Positions 32,969-42,063 of a stretch of DNA of 64,000 nt are shown piece by piece. This DNA comes from Chryseobacterium angstadtii. Its GTDB lineage: Bacteria; Bacteroidota; Bacteroidia; Flavobacteriales; Weeksellaceae. The translations under genes and the position numbers were made by a program. The stretch lies in contig NZ_LFND01000001.1 in the NCBI RefSeq assembly GCF_001045465.1, forward strand, positions 682,001 through 746,000, in the 5' to 3' direction. The notes beneath the pieces were generated by a model that was not told the DNA's origin, did not search any database, and worked only from the letters and a program-made list of their open reading frames with translations. Numbering within the stretch: the first letter of the stretch is position 1; each line of letters starts with the position of its first letter.

Positions 32969-34642
32969 TTATTTTGCGGTTTGTAAATAGCGGTAAGAGA
33001 AATCACCAAATGTATCCTCATCCGTTTTTGTTTTGGAATAGATTCCGAAAAGTTCATCAAGTGTCTGCAGGATCTCTTCTTCGTCTATATTTTCTTTAAA
33101 TTTTGTATTCAGACGCATTCCCAGACGATCTCCTCCGATGTGAAGGTTGTATCTGCCGTACGCCGTACCTACCAAACCAATTTCTGCATTGGGAGACCTT
33201 CCGCAGCCATTCGGGCAGCCTGTCATCCGGATGGTGATATCTTCGTTCTGAAGTCCGTATTTTTCCAGAACAGGTTCTATTTTCGTGACCAAAACCGGGA
33301 GATAACGCTGTCCTTCTGCTAAAGCCAATGAGCAGGTATTCAAAGCTACACAAGCCACGGAGTTTTTACGCAGAGGACTTGCCTCTTCCGTATATGAGGA
33401 AATTCCATGTTCTTTAAGGATGCTTTCGATTTCAGATTTATCTTCTTCCAGAATATCGGACAGAATCAGATTCTGATTACAGGTGAACCTGAAATTCGCT
33501 TTTCCGGTCTCTGCAATTTTTAACAATCCTGATTTTAACGGATAATCTTCTGTATCCAGGACTCTTCCATGTTCTACAAAAACGGTAAAGAACCATTTTC
33601 CTTCATGATTCTGCACCCAGCCATAGCGGTCTTTTCGCTGTTCAAAAGTAAATTCCCGGGCTTCTTCAAAACTAAAGCCTGTTCTTTTCTCTACTTCTTC
33701 ACGATAGCCATCAATCCCGAGCTTATCGATCGTATATTTTAATCTCGACAGTTTCCTGTCGCTTCTGTTTCCAAAGTCACGCTGTACCGTAATAATTTCA
33801 TAGACTGCCTTCAGAGCCTTTTCTTCTGTGTCTACAAAACCCAGAACAGATGCCAGACGGGCGTAGGTGGCATCATTTCCGTGAGTGGCACCCATTCCGC
33901 CTCCTGCGGCAATATTATACCCTGAAATCTTACCGTTTTCGATAACAGCAATCAGGGCGATATCATTGATAAAGACATCAACATCGTTGTTGGGAGGAAC
34001 AGCAATTCCAATTTTCAGTTTACGGGGCAGATATCTGTCCTGATACAGTGGATCTTCTTCCGCTTTACGGTCAATCACCATTTCTTCATCAATCCACAGA
34101 TCATAATAGGATTTTGTTTTGGGCAGACACATTTCACTAATTTTTCCTGCCAATTCATAGACTTCCTGATGCAGTGGAGATTCGGAAGGATTGGAAGTAC
34201 AGGTCACATTTCTGTTGACATCCCCACATGCCGCAATAGAATCCAGATGCTGGAGATTGAACTGCTGAATGGTAGGTTTTACATGTGATTTTAAAATCCC
34301 GTGCAGCTGAATGGTCTGGCGGGTCGTAATTTTGATAACCCCTGTGGAATGATCTCCTGCAATTTCATGAAGTCCTGCCCATTGTTCAGGCGTTAAAAAA
34401 CCTCCCGGAAGCCTTAGGCGGATCATGTAGGAATACAGCCATTCCAGTTTTTTCTTTACTCTTTCTTCCCTTCTGTCCCTGTCATCCTGCTGATACATTC
34501 CATGGAATTTGATAAGGGTTTGGTCATCTTCTCTGATAGCTCCGGTGAAATCATCCAGAAGGCTTTCCTTCAGGGTTCCTCTGAGCCCGTTGCTGCCGGT
34601 TTTTATCCGTTCTACCGGCGAAAGGTTATTCTTATCGGTCAT
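32969..34642 (-). CDS. cysI: Assimilatory sulfite reductase hemoprotein (CysI-type)
   Basis: The 557-residue protein has the two ferredoxin-like half domains of nitrite/sulfite reductases (LRLPGGFLTPEQW, ITTRQTIQLHG) and the siroheme/4Fe-4S cysteines: Cys431 and Cys437 (ACVALNTCSLA), and Cys476 and Cys480 (TGCPNGCGRS). It reduces sulfite to sulfide with electrons from the CysJ-like flavoprotein encoded next to it. Length is normal for CysI. The gene lies 21 bp after cysJ in the operon; siroheme for it would come from the SUMT and the precorrin-2 dehydrogenase fusion in the same cluster. Confidence 0.93.
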   Translation of the reverse strand: MTDKNNLSPVERIKTGSNGLRGTLKESLLDDFTGAIREDDQTLIKFHGMYQQDDRDRREERVKKKLEWLYSYMIRLRLPGGFLTPEQWAGLHEIAGDHSTGVIKITTRQTIQLHGILKSHVKPTIQQFNLQHLDSIAACGDVNRNVTCTSNPSESPLHQEVYELAGKISEMCLPKTKSYYDLWIDEEMVIDRKAEEDPLYQDRYLPRKLKIGIAVPPNNDVDVFINDIALIAVIENGKISGYNIAAGGGMGATHGNDATYARLASVLGFVDTEEKALKAVYEIITVQRDFGNRSDRKLSRLKYTIDKLGIDGYREEVEKRTGFSFEEAREFTFEQRKDRYGWVQNHEGKWFFTVFVEHGRVLDTEDYPLKSGLLKIAETGKANFRFTCNQNLILSDILEEDKSEIESILKEHGISSYTEEASPLRKNSVACVALNTCSLALAEGQRYLPVLVTKIEPVLEKYGLQNEDITIRMTGCPNGCGRSPNAEIGLVGTAYGRYNLHIGGDRLGMRLNTKFKENIDEEEILQTLDELFGIYSKTKTDEDTFGDFSYRYLQTAK

Positions 34643-34663
34643 ATTTTCTATCCTTTTTCGTTT

Positions 34664-36370
34664 TTAATACACATCTTTAACATATCTTCCGCTGAGTTCC
34701 AGTTCTTCCAGGTAGGCAAGAGCCGATTCCTGACTGTGCTTTCCTTTTTCCTGAATAATGTTCAGAAGGGTTTTCTCCACATCTCTGCTCATAGGATCTC
34801 TGGTTCCGCAGACGTAAAGGGATGCTCCTCCTTCAATCCAGTGATAGACTTCCTGGGCTTTCTGCTCCAACCGATGCTGAACATATATTTTTTCGTCAGT
34901 ATCTCTGGAAAAAGCAAGATCCAGATGGGTTAAAGTTCCTGTCTTGAGAAAATCCTGCAGTTCGGACTGGTACAGAAAATCTGAGACAAAATTCCGGTCT
35001 CCGAAAAAGAGCCAGTTTCTTCCTTCAGCCCCCGCAGCATCTCTTTCATAAAGGAAGGATCTGAAAGGAGCAATCCCGGTTCCGGGCCCTATCATGATAA
35101 TGTCTTTTTCCGGCTCCGGAAGTCTGAAATGTTTGGCTTCCTGAATGTAGAATTCCAGGGTTTCTCCTTCTTTAAATTCAGCCAGAAAACCGCTGCATAA
35201 TCCGTTCTGTTTTTTATCATTAATGAAAAATTCAGACTTGGCTACGGTAATATGAATTTCAGAATCTCCATGCGCTTCCAGTGATGAAGAAATTGAATAT
35301 AAACGTGGAGACTGTCCGGTTAAAACAGCAATCACCTGTTCAAAATCGTCCGCATTTTTTACGGGATAGATTTTAAGCAGATCAAGAAGGCCCAGGCGTA
35401 CTTCAGGAATGTGATGTCCCGTAATTTGTGCATACTGAGCGACTGTTGTTTTCAGCAGATAACTGATATTGAGATGCCTGTACAAAAGTTCTTCTGCACT
35501 TGCCGTAATTTTAGCGGTGGTAATCTGTTTTCCGGGATTAATTCCGGTCAGGCTGATAATTTCGTCCACCTCTGCTTTTGAATTGACTGCAATAACGCCT
35601 AATGCATCTCCCGGGCTGTAGACCAGCGGATCTTCCGTTTCAATTTCGATGTGATACGTTTCTTTTCCGGAGCCGATATCATTGAGATTAATAATAGAAG
35701 CCACAGTTCCTTTGTATTTTCTGCGTCCTGTTGCAGTTTTGGGTGCACTGCTTATTTTCTGACCTATTTCAGCCGTTTTATGAACTACATTGATAATATG
35801 TTCTGCCCAGGCATGGGATTCCTGTTCATAATCTATATCACATTTCTTCAAAGGAATAATTCGCTGCGCTCCCAGTAATTCAAATCTGGAATCTACATCT
35901 TCCCCCGTTTTACAGAATAGCGGATAACTGCTGTCTCCTAAAGCCAGAACTCCGAATTTCAAGCTAGAAAGATCCGGATCATTTTCATGAAGATAATCGT
36001 AGAATTTCTTGGCCAGAATCGGAGGTTCTCCTTCTCCCTGTGTACTTATGATGATAAAGAAAAGCCCTTCTTTGGCAAGATCTTTTGTTTTATATTGGGA
36101 AAGATCCGCCAGCTTCACCTGAACGCCTTTCTTTTTGATGATTCCCGCCAGTTCTACCGCCAACTTTTTACTGTTTCCGGTTTCTGTTCCGTAAGCCAGT
36201 GTTATTTTGCTTACCGAAATGGCTTCCGGTGCTGCGATGGAAGAAAGAGACGGAGTATTGACGGATGCTCCTGCGATTCCTGCGAGAAAACCGCTTGCCC
36301 AGACGGCCTCATCCCGTGAAAAACCGCCGGATATTTCTTTAAGGGCGTTTAATTTTGTTTCAGACAGCAT
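34664..36370 (-). CDS. cysJ: Sulfite reductase flavoprotein (CysJ-type)
   Basis: The 568-residue protein has a short helical N-terminus, a flavodoxin-like FMN domain (LAYGTETGNSKKLA at about 54-67, then ISTQGEGEPP and ALGDSSYPLFC), a FAD-binding domain (RLYSISSS), and an NADPH-binding domain (MIGPGTGIAPFRSF, WLFFGDR, YVCGTRDPM) ending in VKDVY. This is the diflavin reductase layout of CysJ. It passes electrons from NADPH to CysI. It overlaps the SUMT gene upstream by 11 bp. Confidence 0.93.
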   Translation of the reverse strand: MLSETKLNALKEISGGFSRDEAVWASGFLAGIAGASVNTPSLSSIAAPEAISVSKITLAYGTETGNSKKLAVELAGIIKKKGVQVKLADLSQYKTKDLAKEGLFFIIISTQGEGEPPILAKKFYDYLHENDPDLSSLKFGVLALGDSSYPLFCKTGEDVDSRFELLGAQRIIPLKKCDIDYEQESHAWAEHIINVVHKTAEIGQKISSAPKTATGRRKYKGTVASIINLNDIGSGKETYHIEIETEDPLVYSPGDALGVIAVNSKAEVDEIISLTGINPGKQITTAKITASAEELLYRHLNISYLLKTTVAQYAQITGHHIPEVRLGLLDLLKIYPVKNADDFEQVIAVLTGQSPRLYSISSSLEAHGDSEIHITVAKSEFFINDKKQNGLCSGFLAEFKEGETLEFYIQEAKHFRLPEPEKDIIMIGPGTGIAPFRSFLYERDAAGAEGRNWLFFGDRNFVSDFLYQSELQDFLKTGTLTHLDLAFSRDTDEKIYVQHRLEQKAQEVYHWIEGGASLYVCGTRDPMSRDVEKTLLNIIQEKGKHSQESALAYLEELELSGRYVKDVY

Positions 36371-37205
36371 ATTCGAATAGATTTTGAATGTTTGACACTA
36401 AGCTTCCGTTCGTTACAGATTTAAAGTAAATCCCTTCCTGTATAGGCTCCTGTAACCAGGAAAATTCTTCATGAAGATTAACCACCTTACCCACCACAAC
36501 AAGCGACGGAGATACAAATTCTTTATGTTCAAAATTTTGGTGAAAATCTTCCAGAGAAGAGGTATAAACTTTCTGGTAAGGTGTCGTTGCCTGTTCAATC
36601 ACGGCAATTTTTTTACCTTCCGTTTTTCCCAATGCCAGAAACTTGGCTACCAGTCCGTTCAGATTTCCTTTGGACATGTAGAATACCAGCGTATCTTCTG
36701 AGGTGCCAAGTTCTTTCCAGTACTCATCACTGAGAATTTCAGTTTTGTAGTAGGTCAGGAATCGTACGGACGTTGCGTAGCCTCTCGCGGTCAAAGGCAT
36801 TCCTGCATAAGCTGCGGCTCCGGATGCTGCTGTGATTCCGGGAACAATTTCATAAGGAATGCGATATTCTTTCAGAGCTTTCAGTTCATCCAAAACATTG
36901 GAGAAGAAGGAAATATCACCTCCTTTAAGTCTTACCACTGTTTTTCCCTGCTCAGCAAGTTCTACAATCAGTGTATTGATATGTGACTGGGGTGTAGATG
37001 CATTTTTACTGCATTCTTTTCCCACATAGATAATCTCTGTATTTTTATTGGCATAACGGCTGATGATGTCCGGACTCACAAGGCGGTCACACAAAATGAC
37101 ATCGGCTGCGGCAATGGCTTTTACGGCTTTTACGGTGATGAGATCAGGGTCGCCGGGCCCTGCACCGACAAGATAAACCTGCGGCGTACTGCTATATTTT
37201 TTCAT
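36360..37205 (-). CDS. cobA: Uroporphyrinogen-III C-methyltransferase (SUMT)
   Basis: The 281-residue protein carries the SUMT motifs VYLVGAGPGDPDLITVKAVK and IVRLKGGD-like VVRLKGGDISFFSN, followed by GITAASGAAAYAGMPLTARG. The enzyme methylates uroporphyrinogen III twice with S-adenosylmethionine to give precorrin-2, the siroheme precursor. The oxidation and metal-insertion steps would be carried by the fusion protein at 28427-29950. It starts 23 bp after cysK and overlaps cysJ by 11 bp. Confidence 0.93.
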   Translation of the reverse strand: MKKYSSTPQVYLVGAGPGDPDLITVKAVKAIAAADVILCDRLVSPDIISRYANKNTEIIYVGKECSKNASTPQSHINTLIVELAEQGKTVVRLKGGDISFFSNVLDELKALKEYRIPYEIVPGITAASGAAAYAGMPLTARGYATSVRFLTYYKTEILSDEYWKELGTSEDTLVFYMSKGNLNGLVAKFLALGKTEGKKIAVIEQATTPYQKVYTSSLEDFHQNFEHKEFVSPSLVVVGKVVNLHEEFSWLQEPIQEGIYFKSVTNGSLVSNIQNLFEYAV

Positions 37206-37228
37206 TGTAAAATCTTATTTAGTGACGC

Positions 37229-38140
37229 TTAGAAAAGCCCTTCTACGGAGAGATATCTTTCGCCGGTGTCATAATTAATGGTTAAAACAGTAGATCCGGC
37301 AGGTATTTCAGATAATTTGTTGGCCACCGCTGCCAGCGCAGCTCCTGTGGAAATCCCTACAAAAAGTCCTTCTTTTCTTCCTGCTTCTTTGGTATATTCA
37401 AAAGCCTGATCTTTTCCGACCTGAACAATTTCATCGAGAATTCCGGTATCAAGAATTGACGGGATAAATCCTGCGCCCAAGCCCTGCAGAGGATGTGGAG
37501 AAGGAGATCCGCCACTGAGAACGGGAGAAAGTTCCGGTTCTACAGCAATCACTTTAATATCAGGAAATTTCTCTTTCAGCACCTGTGAGATTCCGGTGAT
37601 ATGGCCTCCGGTTCCTACTCCTGTAATCAGATAGTCCAGGCCGTTGGGAAAATCTTTAAGAATCTCCTGAGCGGTAGTTTCTGTATGTATTTTTACATTG
37701 GCAGGATTGTCAAACTGTCTCGGAATCCAGAAATTCGGGGTTTCCTGAGCAAGCTCTTCTGCTTTTTCAATGGCTCCTTTCATTCCTTTTTCTCTTGGGG
37801 TCAACACAAATTCGGCTCCATATGATTCCATAATTTTCCGACGCTCCAGACTCATGCTTTCAGGCATGACAAGAATAAGCTTATAGTTTTTTACAGCAGC
37901 CACCAAGGCAAGTCCTATTCCCGTATTTCCACTGGTCGGCTCTATAATAACACTGTCTTTGTTTAGCAGCCCTTTAGCTTCAGCATCCTCGATCATTGAT
38001 AAAGCGATTCTGTCTTTAATGCTTCCGCCGGGGTTGGCTTTTTCGAGTTTGATCCAGACTTCATGCTCGGAACCGAAAAGCTTATTAATTCTGACTATTG
38101 GGGTATTTCCAATAGTTTCTAGTGCGTTTTGGAATTTCAT
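37229..38140 (-). CDS. cysK: O-acetylserine sulfhydrylase (cysteine synthase)
   Basis: The 303-residue PLP enzyme has the cysteine synthase signatures: [10 protein letters not shown], the PLP lysine in [22 protein letters not shown], and the phosphate-binding [10 protein letters not shown]. It joins sulfide with O-acetylserine, whose synthesis is encoded by the neighbouring gene. The assignment to CysK rather than CysM is from overall pattern. Spacing to cysE is 30 bp. Confidence 0.93.
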   Translation of the reverse strand: MKFQNALETIGNTPIVRINKLFGSEHEVWIKLEKANPGGSIKDRIALSMIEDAEAKGLLNKDSVIIEPTSGNTGIGLALVAAVKNYKLILVMPESMSLERRKIMESYGAEFVLTPREKGMKGAIEKAEELAQETPNFWIPRQFDNPANVKIHTETTAQEILKDFPNGLDYLITGVGTGGHITGISQVLKEKFPDIKVIAVEPELSPVLSGGSPSPHPLQGLGAGFIPSILDTGILDEIVQVGKDQAFEYTKEAGRKEGLFVGISTGAALAAVANKLSEIPAGSTVLTINYDTGERYLSVEGLF

Positions 38141-38170
38141 ACCGATTCAATTTTATGTTGTTTTTTATTT

Positions 38171-39001
38171 TTATATCACAAATGTTAAAGACTCAGGAAG
38201 GATTCCGTTGTCTTTTATTCTTATTTCACTTTTGTTGTACACCAGAGAGTTGGAAGGAACGTTTTGGGTGATCCATACATTTCCACCAATAATACTGTCT
38301 CTGCCTATGGTTGTATTGCCTCCTAAAATAGTGGCTCCGGAATAGATGATGACGTGGTCTTCAATATTGGGATGCCTTTTCTCGTTGGCTTTTTCTTTGG
38401 AAACGTTCAGTGCCCCAAGCGTAACGCCCTGGTATATTTTCACATGGTTTCCGATTACTGTTGTTTCCCCGATTACAATTCCGGTTCCGTGATCTATAAA
38501 GAAATGCTTTCCGATAACGGCTCCCGGATGAATGTCTATGCCTGTTCTGCTGTGTGCATATTCCGAAATCACGCGGGGCAGTGTTTTCACTTTCTGATTC
38601 CACAGCTGATGGGAAATTCTGTACACATACGTAGCAAAAAATCCGGGATACGAGAGGAGGATTTCTTCCAGTGATTCTGTAGCGGGATCAAATTTTAAAA
38701 CAGATTCGGCATCCAGAATCAGATGGCTGTAAATATCCGGTAACACATGAAAAAAACGGTCTGTCTTTTCTAAAGCCGAAACCTCATCTTCCCCTGTGTT
38801 TTTAAGCAGATCCAAAAGGATTGTATGCAGTTCTTCAAACTCTTTCTGAAGCTGATCTCCCGTATTGACAGGCTGCTGAAGAAACAGAATATGATAGAGT
38901 TCCGTCACAAAAATCTCCATCCGCTCTTTGTCAAAAAAACCTGAAGAGCTGAGTTTTTTCTGATCAATAATCTTTTTAATAAAATGATCTGAGACTTTCA
39001 T
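38171..39001 (-). CDS. cysE: Serine O-acetyltransferase
   Basis: The 276-residue protein has a helical N-terminal domain and a C-terminal left-handed beta-helix made of hexapeptide repeats (HPGAVIGKHFFIDHGTGIVI, TVIGNHVKIYQGVTLGAL, IIGGNVWIT). The HPGAxIG and DHGTGIVIGET signatures are typical of serine acetyltransferases. It makes O-acetylserine for CysK, encoded next. The gene is 3 bp from cysN, so the transcript is continuous. Confidence 0.93.
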   Translation of the reverse strand: MKVSDHFIKKIIDQKKLSSSGFFDKERMEIFVTELYHILFLQQPVNTGDQLQKEFEELHTILLDLLKNTGEDEVSALEKTDRFFHVLPDIYSHLILDAESVLKFDPATESLEEILLSYPGFFATYVYRISHQLWNQKVKTLPRVISEYAHSRTGIDIHPGAVIGKHFFIDHGTGIVIGETTVIGNHVKIYQGVTLGALNVSKEKANEKRHPNIEDHVIIYSGATILGGNTTIGRDSIIGGNVWITQNVPSNSLVYNKSEIRIKDNGILPESLTFVI

Positions 39002-39004
39002 TTT

Positions 39005-40243
39005 CTATTGAATTATGCAGGCTGCTACGGTTGCGTTTGAGGTTTCATCCACCAAAATTGCCGACCCTGTTTTTTTATTATTGATAAAATCATCAAATAC
39101 CAGTGGCTGTGCAGTTTTAATAGTCACTTTCGCTACTTCATTAAGTTTGATATCTCCTTCCGCTTCTTCTTTTTCCAGGGTATTGACGTTGATTTTGTAC
39201 TCCACGTTTCTTACTACTGCTTTCAACAGTCTGCTGTGGTGTTGAAGCAGGTATTTATTTCCCGGCTGCAACGCTTTATGATCAAGCCAGCACAATAAAA
39301 CCTCGATCTCTTTTTCAACATGCGGAAGGTCTTCTGCCGCCGCAAAAAGATCTCCCCTGCTGATGTCTATATCTTCTATAATCTGAATTAAAACAGGCTG
39401 TCCTTCAAACGCTTCCTGAACCTCTGATCCGTTGACTTCAATGGAGGCTATTTCTGTAATAATTCCTGCCGGAAGTACTGCAATCTTATCTCCTTTCTTA
39501 AAGCTCCCGCTGATGATCTGACCGGCATAACCTCTGTAATCATGCAGTTCTTCTGTCTGTGGACGGATTACATATTGTACCTGGAAACGGCTTCCGCTGT
39601 TCTGTTCCCTGCTTAGTTCCACTCCTTCAAGGTATTCGAGAAGGGAACTTCCTTTGTACCATTCTGTACGGGATGATAATGAAACGATATTATCTCCTTT
39701 CAATGCGGAAATAGGGAAATAAGTAACATCATCTAAGCTTAGGCTGTCCGCTATTTTTGAATATTCCTCTTTGATCTCTTCAAAAACATCTTCGGAATAA
39801 TCTACCATATCCATTTTATTGATGGCCACCGCTACTTTTTTAAGTTTCAGCAGAGATGCGATAATGGAATGTCTTCTTGTCTGCTCAATAACTCCTTTGC
39901 GGGCATCAATGAGAATTACCATCAGATCTGAATTGGAGGCTCCGGTAATCATATTCCGCGTATACTGAACATGGCCCGGAGCATCGGCAATAATAAATTT
40001 TCTTTTTGATGTAGAAAAATAACGGTAAGCTACATCAATGGTGATTCCCTGCTCTCTTTCCGCACGGAGTCCGTCGGTTAAAAGTGCCAGATCTACACCG
40101 TCTTCATTTTTGTTTTTAGAATGTTTCTCCAGCACTTCCAGCTGGTCCTGCAAAATGCTCTTGCTATCGTAAAGCAGTCTTCCGATAAGGGTACTTTTAC
40201 CGTCATCTACGCTTCCTGCTGTTATAAATCTTAGTATATCCAC
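39005..40243 (-). CDS. cysN: Sulfate adenylyltransferase GTPase subunit (CysN)
   Basis: The 412-residue protein is a translational-GTPase-type subunit: GSVDDGKSTLIGRLLYD (G1), DAPGHVQYTRNM (G3), and NKMDMVDY (G4), with beta-barrel domains after it. It couples GTP hydrolysis to APS synthesis by CysD. There is no C-terminal APS kinase (CysC) domain, which is consistent with an APS-reducing rather than PAPS-reducing pathway. The start is a GTG at 40243 (MDILRFITAG). The 106-bp spacer before it holds an inverted repeat. Confidence 0.95.
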   Translation of the reverse strand: MDILRFITAGSVDDGKSTLIGRLLYDSKSILQDQLEVLEKHSKNKNEDGVDLALLTDGLRAEREQGITIDVAYRYFSTSKRKFIIADAPGHVQYTRNMITGASNSDLMVILIDARKGVIEQTRRHSIIASLLKLKKVAVAINKMDMVDYSEDVFEEIKEEYSKIADSLSLDDVTYFPISALKGDNIVSLSSRTEWYKGSSLLEYLEGVELSREQNSGSRFQVQYVIRPQTEELHDYRGYAGQIISGSFKKGDKIAVLPAGIITEIASIEVNGSEVQEAFEGQPVLIQIIEDIDISRGDLFAAAEDLPHVEKEIEVLLCWLDHKALQPGNKYLLQHHSRLLKAVVRNVEYKINVNTLEKEEAEGDIKLNEVAKVTIKTAQPLVFDDFINNKKTGSAILVDETSNATVAACIIQ

Positions 40244-40349
40244 GTCGTTTTGTTATAAGTTATAAATGATGAATGATGAGTAATAAGTAATTGGTAATGA
40301 GTAATACTCCGTATCGTATAATTGCTTATTACCCATTGCTCATTACCCA
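40244..40349. repeat. ATGAGTAAT-type repeat cluster with inverted symmetry between cysD and cysN
   Basis: The plus strand has TGATGAGTAATAAGTAATTG and TAATGAGTAAT, then the opposite orientation ATTGCTTATTACCCATTGC and TCATTACCCATT. The two arms can pair over about 30 nt. This is the only non-coding gap of more than 50 bp among the genes from cysH to cysI. Confidence 0.65.
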
Positions 40350-41258
40350 TTAAAAATAGCCTCCTTTTTTCCGGTCTTCCATAGCGGCTTCCGTTACCCG
40401 GTCATCTATTCTGGTTTCACCTCTTTCGGAGATTCTGGTAGCTACAATTTCCTCGATAACCCGGTCTATTGTTGTCGCATCGGATTCTACAGCGGCTGTA
40501 CAAGTCATATCTCCTACCGTACGATAGCGGATTCTTTTTGTTGTTACAATATCATTTTCTTCCAGAACTGCAAACTCAGAATTCGCGATCCATTGTCCGT
40601 TGAGATTTACCACTTCTCTTTCGTGCGAAAAATAGATGGATGGAAGCCCTATGTTTTCTCTGCGGATATAGTTCCAGATATCAAGCTCTGTCCAGTTGCT
40701 GATTGGAAAAATTCTTACATTTTCTCCTTTATGGATTTTACCATTGAAAATATTCCAAAGCTCGGGACGCTGAAGTTTTGGGTCCCACTGCCCGAATTCA
40801 TCACGTACGGAGAATATTCTTTCTTTAGCGCGGGCTTTTTCCTCGTCTCTTCTCGCTCCTCCGATGCAGGCATCAAATTCGAATTCTTCAATGGTATCCA
40901 GAAGGGTAAAGGTTTGCAGCCAGTTTCTGCTGGGAAACTTTCCTTTAGGCTCTGTAAGCTTTCTTTTGTTGATGGTGTCTTCCACTTTTCGAACCACCAG
41001 ATTCGCATCCAGTTCAGCGGCAAGGTGATCTCTAAAGTTCAGAACTTCGGAAAAATTGTGCCCGGTATCAATATGGACAAATGTGAAAGGAATCTTCCCA
41101 TATGGAAATGCCTTTGCAGCCAGATGAGCCAGTACAATACTGTCTTTTCCTCCACTGAAAAGTAAAGCCGGACGTTCAAACTGTCCTGCCACTTCTCTCA
41201 GAATATAAATGGATTCTGACTCTAACTGATCTAAATAATTTAAATGATATACTGACAT
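40350..41258 (-). CDS. cysD: Sulfate adenylyltransferase small subunit (CysD)
   Basis: From the ATG at 41258 the protein has 302 residues and starts MSVYHLNYLDQLESES, the typical CysD beginning. The PP-loop motif LLFSGGKDSIVLAHLA binds ATP, and RRDEEKARAKERIFS, FPISNWTELDIWNYI and RTVGDMTCT follow. It adenylates sulfate to APS together with CysN. An earlier in-frame start at 41309 would overlap cysH and is not supported. The gene lies 10 bp after cysH. Confidence 0.95.
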   Translation of the reverse strand: MSVYHLNYLDQLESESIYILREVAGQFERPALLFSGGKDSIVLAHLAAKAFPYGKIPFTFVHIDTGHNFSEVLNFRDHLAAELDANLVVRKVEDTINKRKLTEPKGKFPSRNWLQTFTLLDTIEEFEFDACIGGARRDEEKARAKERIFSVRDEFGQWDPKLQRPELWNIFNGKIHKGENVRIFPISNWTELDIWNYIRRENIGLPSIYFSHEREVVNLNGQWIANSEFAVLEENDIVTTKRIRYRTVGDMTCTAAVESDATTIDRVIEEIVATRISERGETRIDDRVTEAAMEDRKKGGYF

Positions 41259-41268
41259 ATTGTTTTTT

Positions 41269-41982
41269 TTATTGATGAACATGTAAGCCGCATTCTTTTT
41301 TATCGGCATCTTCCCACCACCATCTTCCTGCTCTGAAATCTTCTCCTTCTTTTATGGCTCTGGTACAAGGCGCGCATCCGATGCTTACAAATCCTTGTTT
41401 ATGCAGATAGTTATAGGGTAACTGATTTATTTTAACGTAGTCCGTGACTTCCTGTGTTGTCCAGTGAAGGATGGGATGGTATTTAATGATCTCATGATCC
41501 GGATCCCATTCCAGCTGGGGCATATTCTTTCTGTTGACGGAATGTTCTGCCCTTAATCCGGTGATCCATACTTTATATCCCTGAAGCGCTTTTTTCAATG
41601 GAATCACTTTTCTGATATTACAGCAGGCTTTTCTCTGCTCTACGGACTGATAAAAGGAATCCGGACCGTTTTCCGAAACAAACTGCTGTAAGGCTTCCGG
41701 ATCGGGATACCAGGCTTTGATCTCTTTTTTGAAAAACGCTCGGGATGAAGTCCAGGTTTCATAAGTCTGTTCAAAAAGTCGTCCCGTATCCAGGGTGAAA
41801 ATGTCAATATCAAGGTTTTTTATCAAATGAGTGATCACCTGATCTTCATAACTGAAACTGGTAGAAAAGATCAGTCCGCCCGGAAATCTGTCAGACAGAT
41901 TCTGCAGAAAATCGGTGCCGGAAGAAGCTTCAGAGGCTTTATCCAGCAGGTTTTTAAATTCTATTTTCAGAGTATTTTCCAT
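41269..41982 (-). CDS. cysH: Assimilatory APS reductase (CysH family, iron-sulfur type)
   Basis: The 237-residue protein has the PAPS/APS reductase fold (FSTSFSYEDQVI as PP-loop-like, TGLRAEHSVNR) and the cysteines that bind a 4Fe-4S cluster in the APS-specific enzymes: Cys120-Cys121 (KACCNIRK) and Cys203-Cys206 (GCAPCTR), plus the catalytic Cys231 (ECGLHVHQ). PAPS-specific enzymes lack the CC and CxxC pairs, so APS is the likely substrate, giving sulfite with thioredoxin as donor. It is the first gene of the cluster, 80 bp from the Rrf2 regulator gene, and its promoter carries a palindrome. Confidence 0.95.
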   Translation of the reverse strand: MENTLKIEFKNLLDKASEASSGTDFLQNLSDRFPGGLIFSTSFSYEDQVITHLIKNLDIDIFTLDTGRLFEQTYETWTSSRAFFKKEIKAWYPDPEALQQFVSENGPDSFYQSVEQRKACCNIRKVIPLKKALQGYKVWITGLRAEHSVNRKNMPQLEWDPDHEIIKYHPILHWTTQEVTDYVKINQLPYNYLHKQGFVSIGCAPCTRAIKEGEDFRAGRWWWEDADKKECGLHVHQ

Positions 41983-42004
41983 TTCAATTTGAAATTAACT
42001 TCTG

Positions 42005-42050
42005 CAAATATATATTAAATTCTATTAATCCTACCAAATTAGTAGGAATT
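42005..42050 (-). promoter_or_regulatory. cysH promoter with overlapping palindromic operator candidate
   Basis: The minus strand has TATATTTG (42005-42012) and an upstream TTG at 42035-42037, spacing 22 nt. The TTG lies inside a near-perfect palindrome, TCCTACCAAATTAGTAGGA (42029-42047, plus strand), broken by one mismatched pair. A repressor bound there would block the -33 region. The adjacent Rrf2 protein is the obvious candidate; this is inference. Confidence 0.6.
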
Positions 42051-42063
42051 AATAATAAAAAAA

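Noticed and set aside
41983..42063. SAM or cobalamin riboswitch before cysH
   Set aside because: Only 81 bp separate the genes and most is used by the promoter and palindrome; no riboswitch core was recognised.
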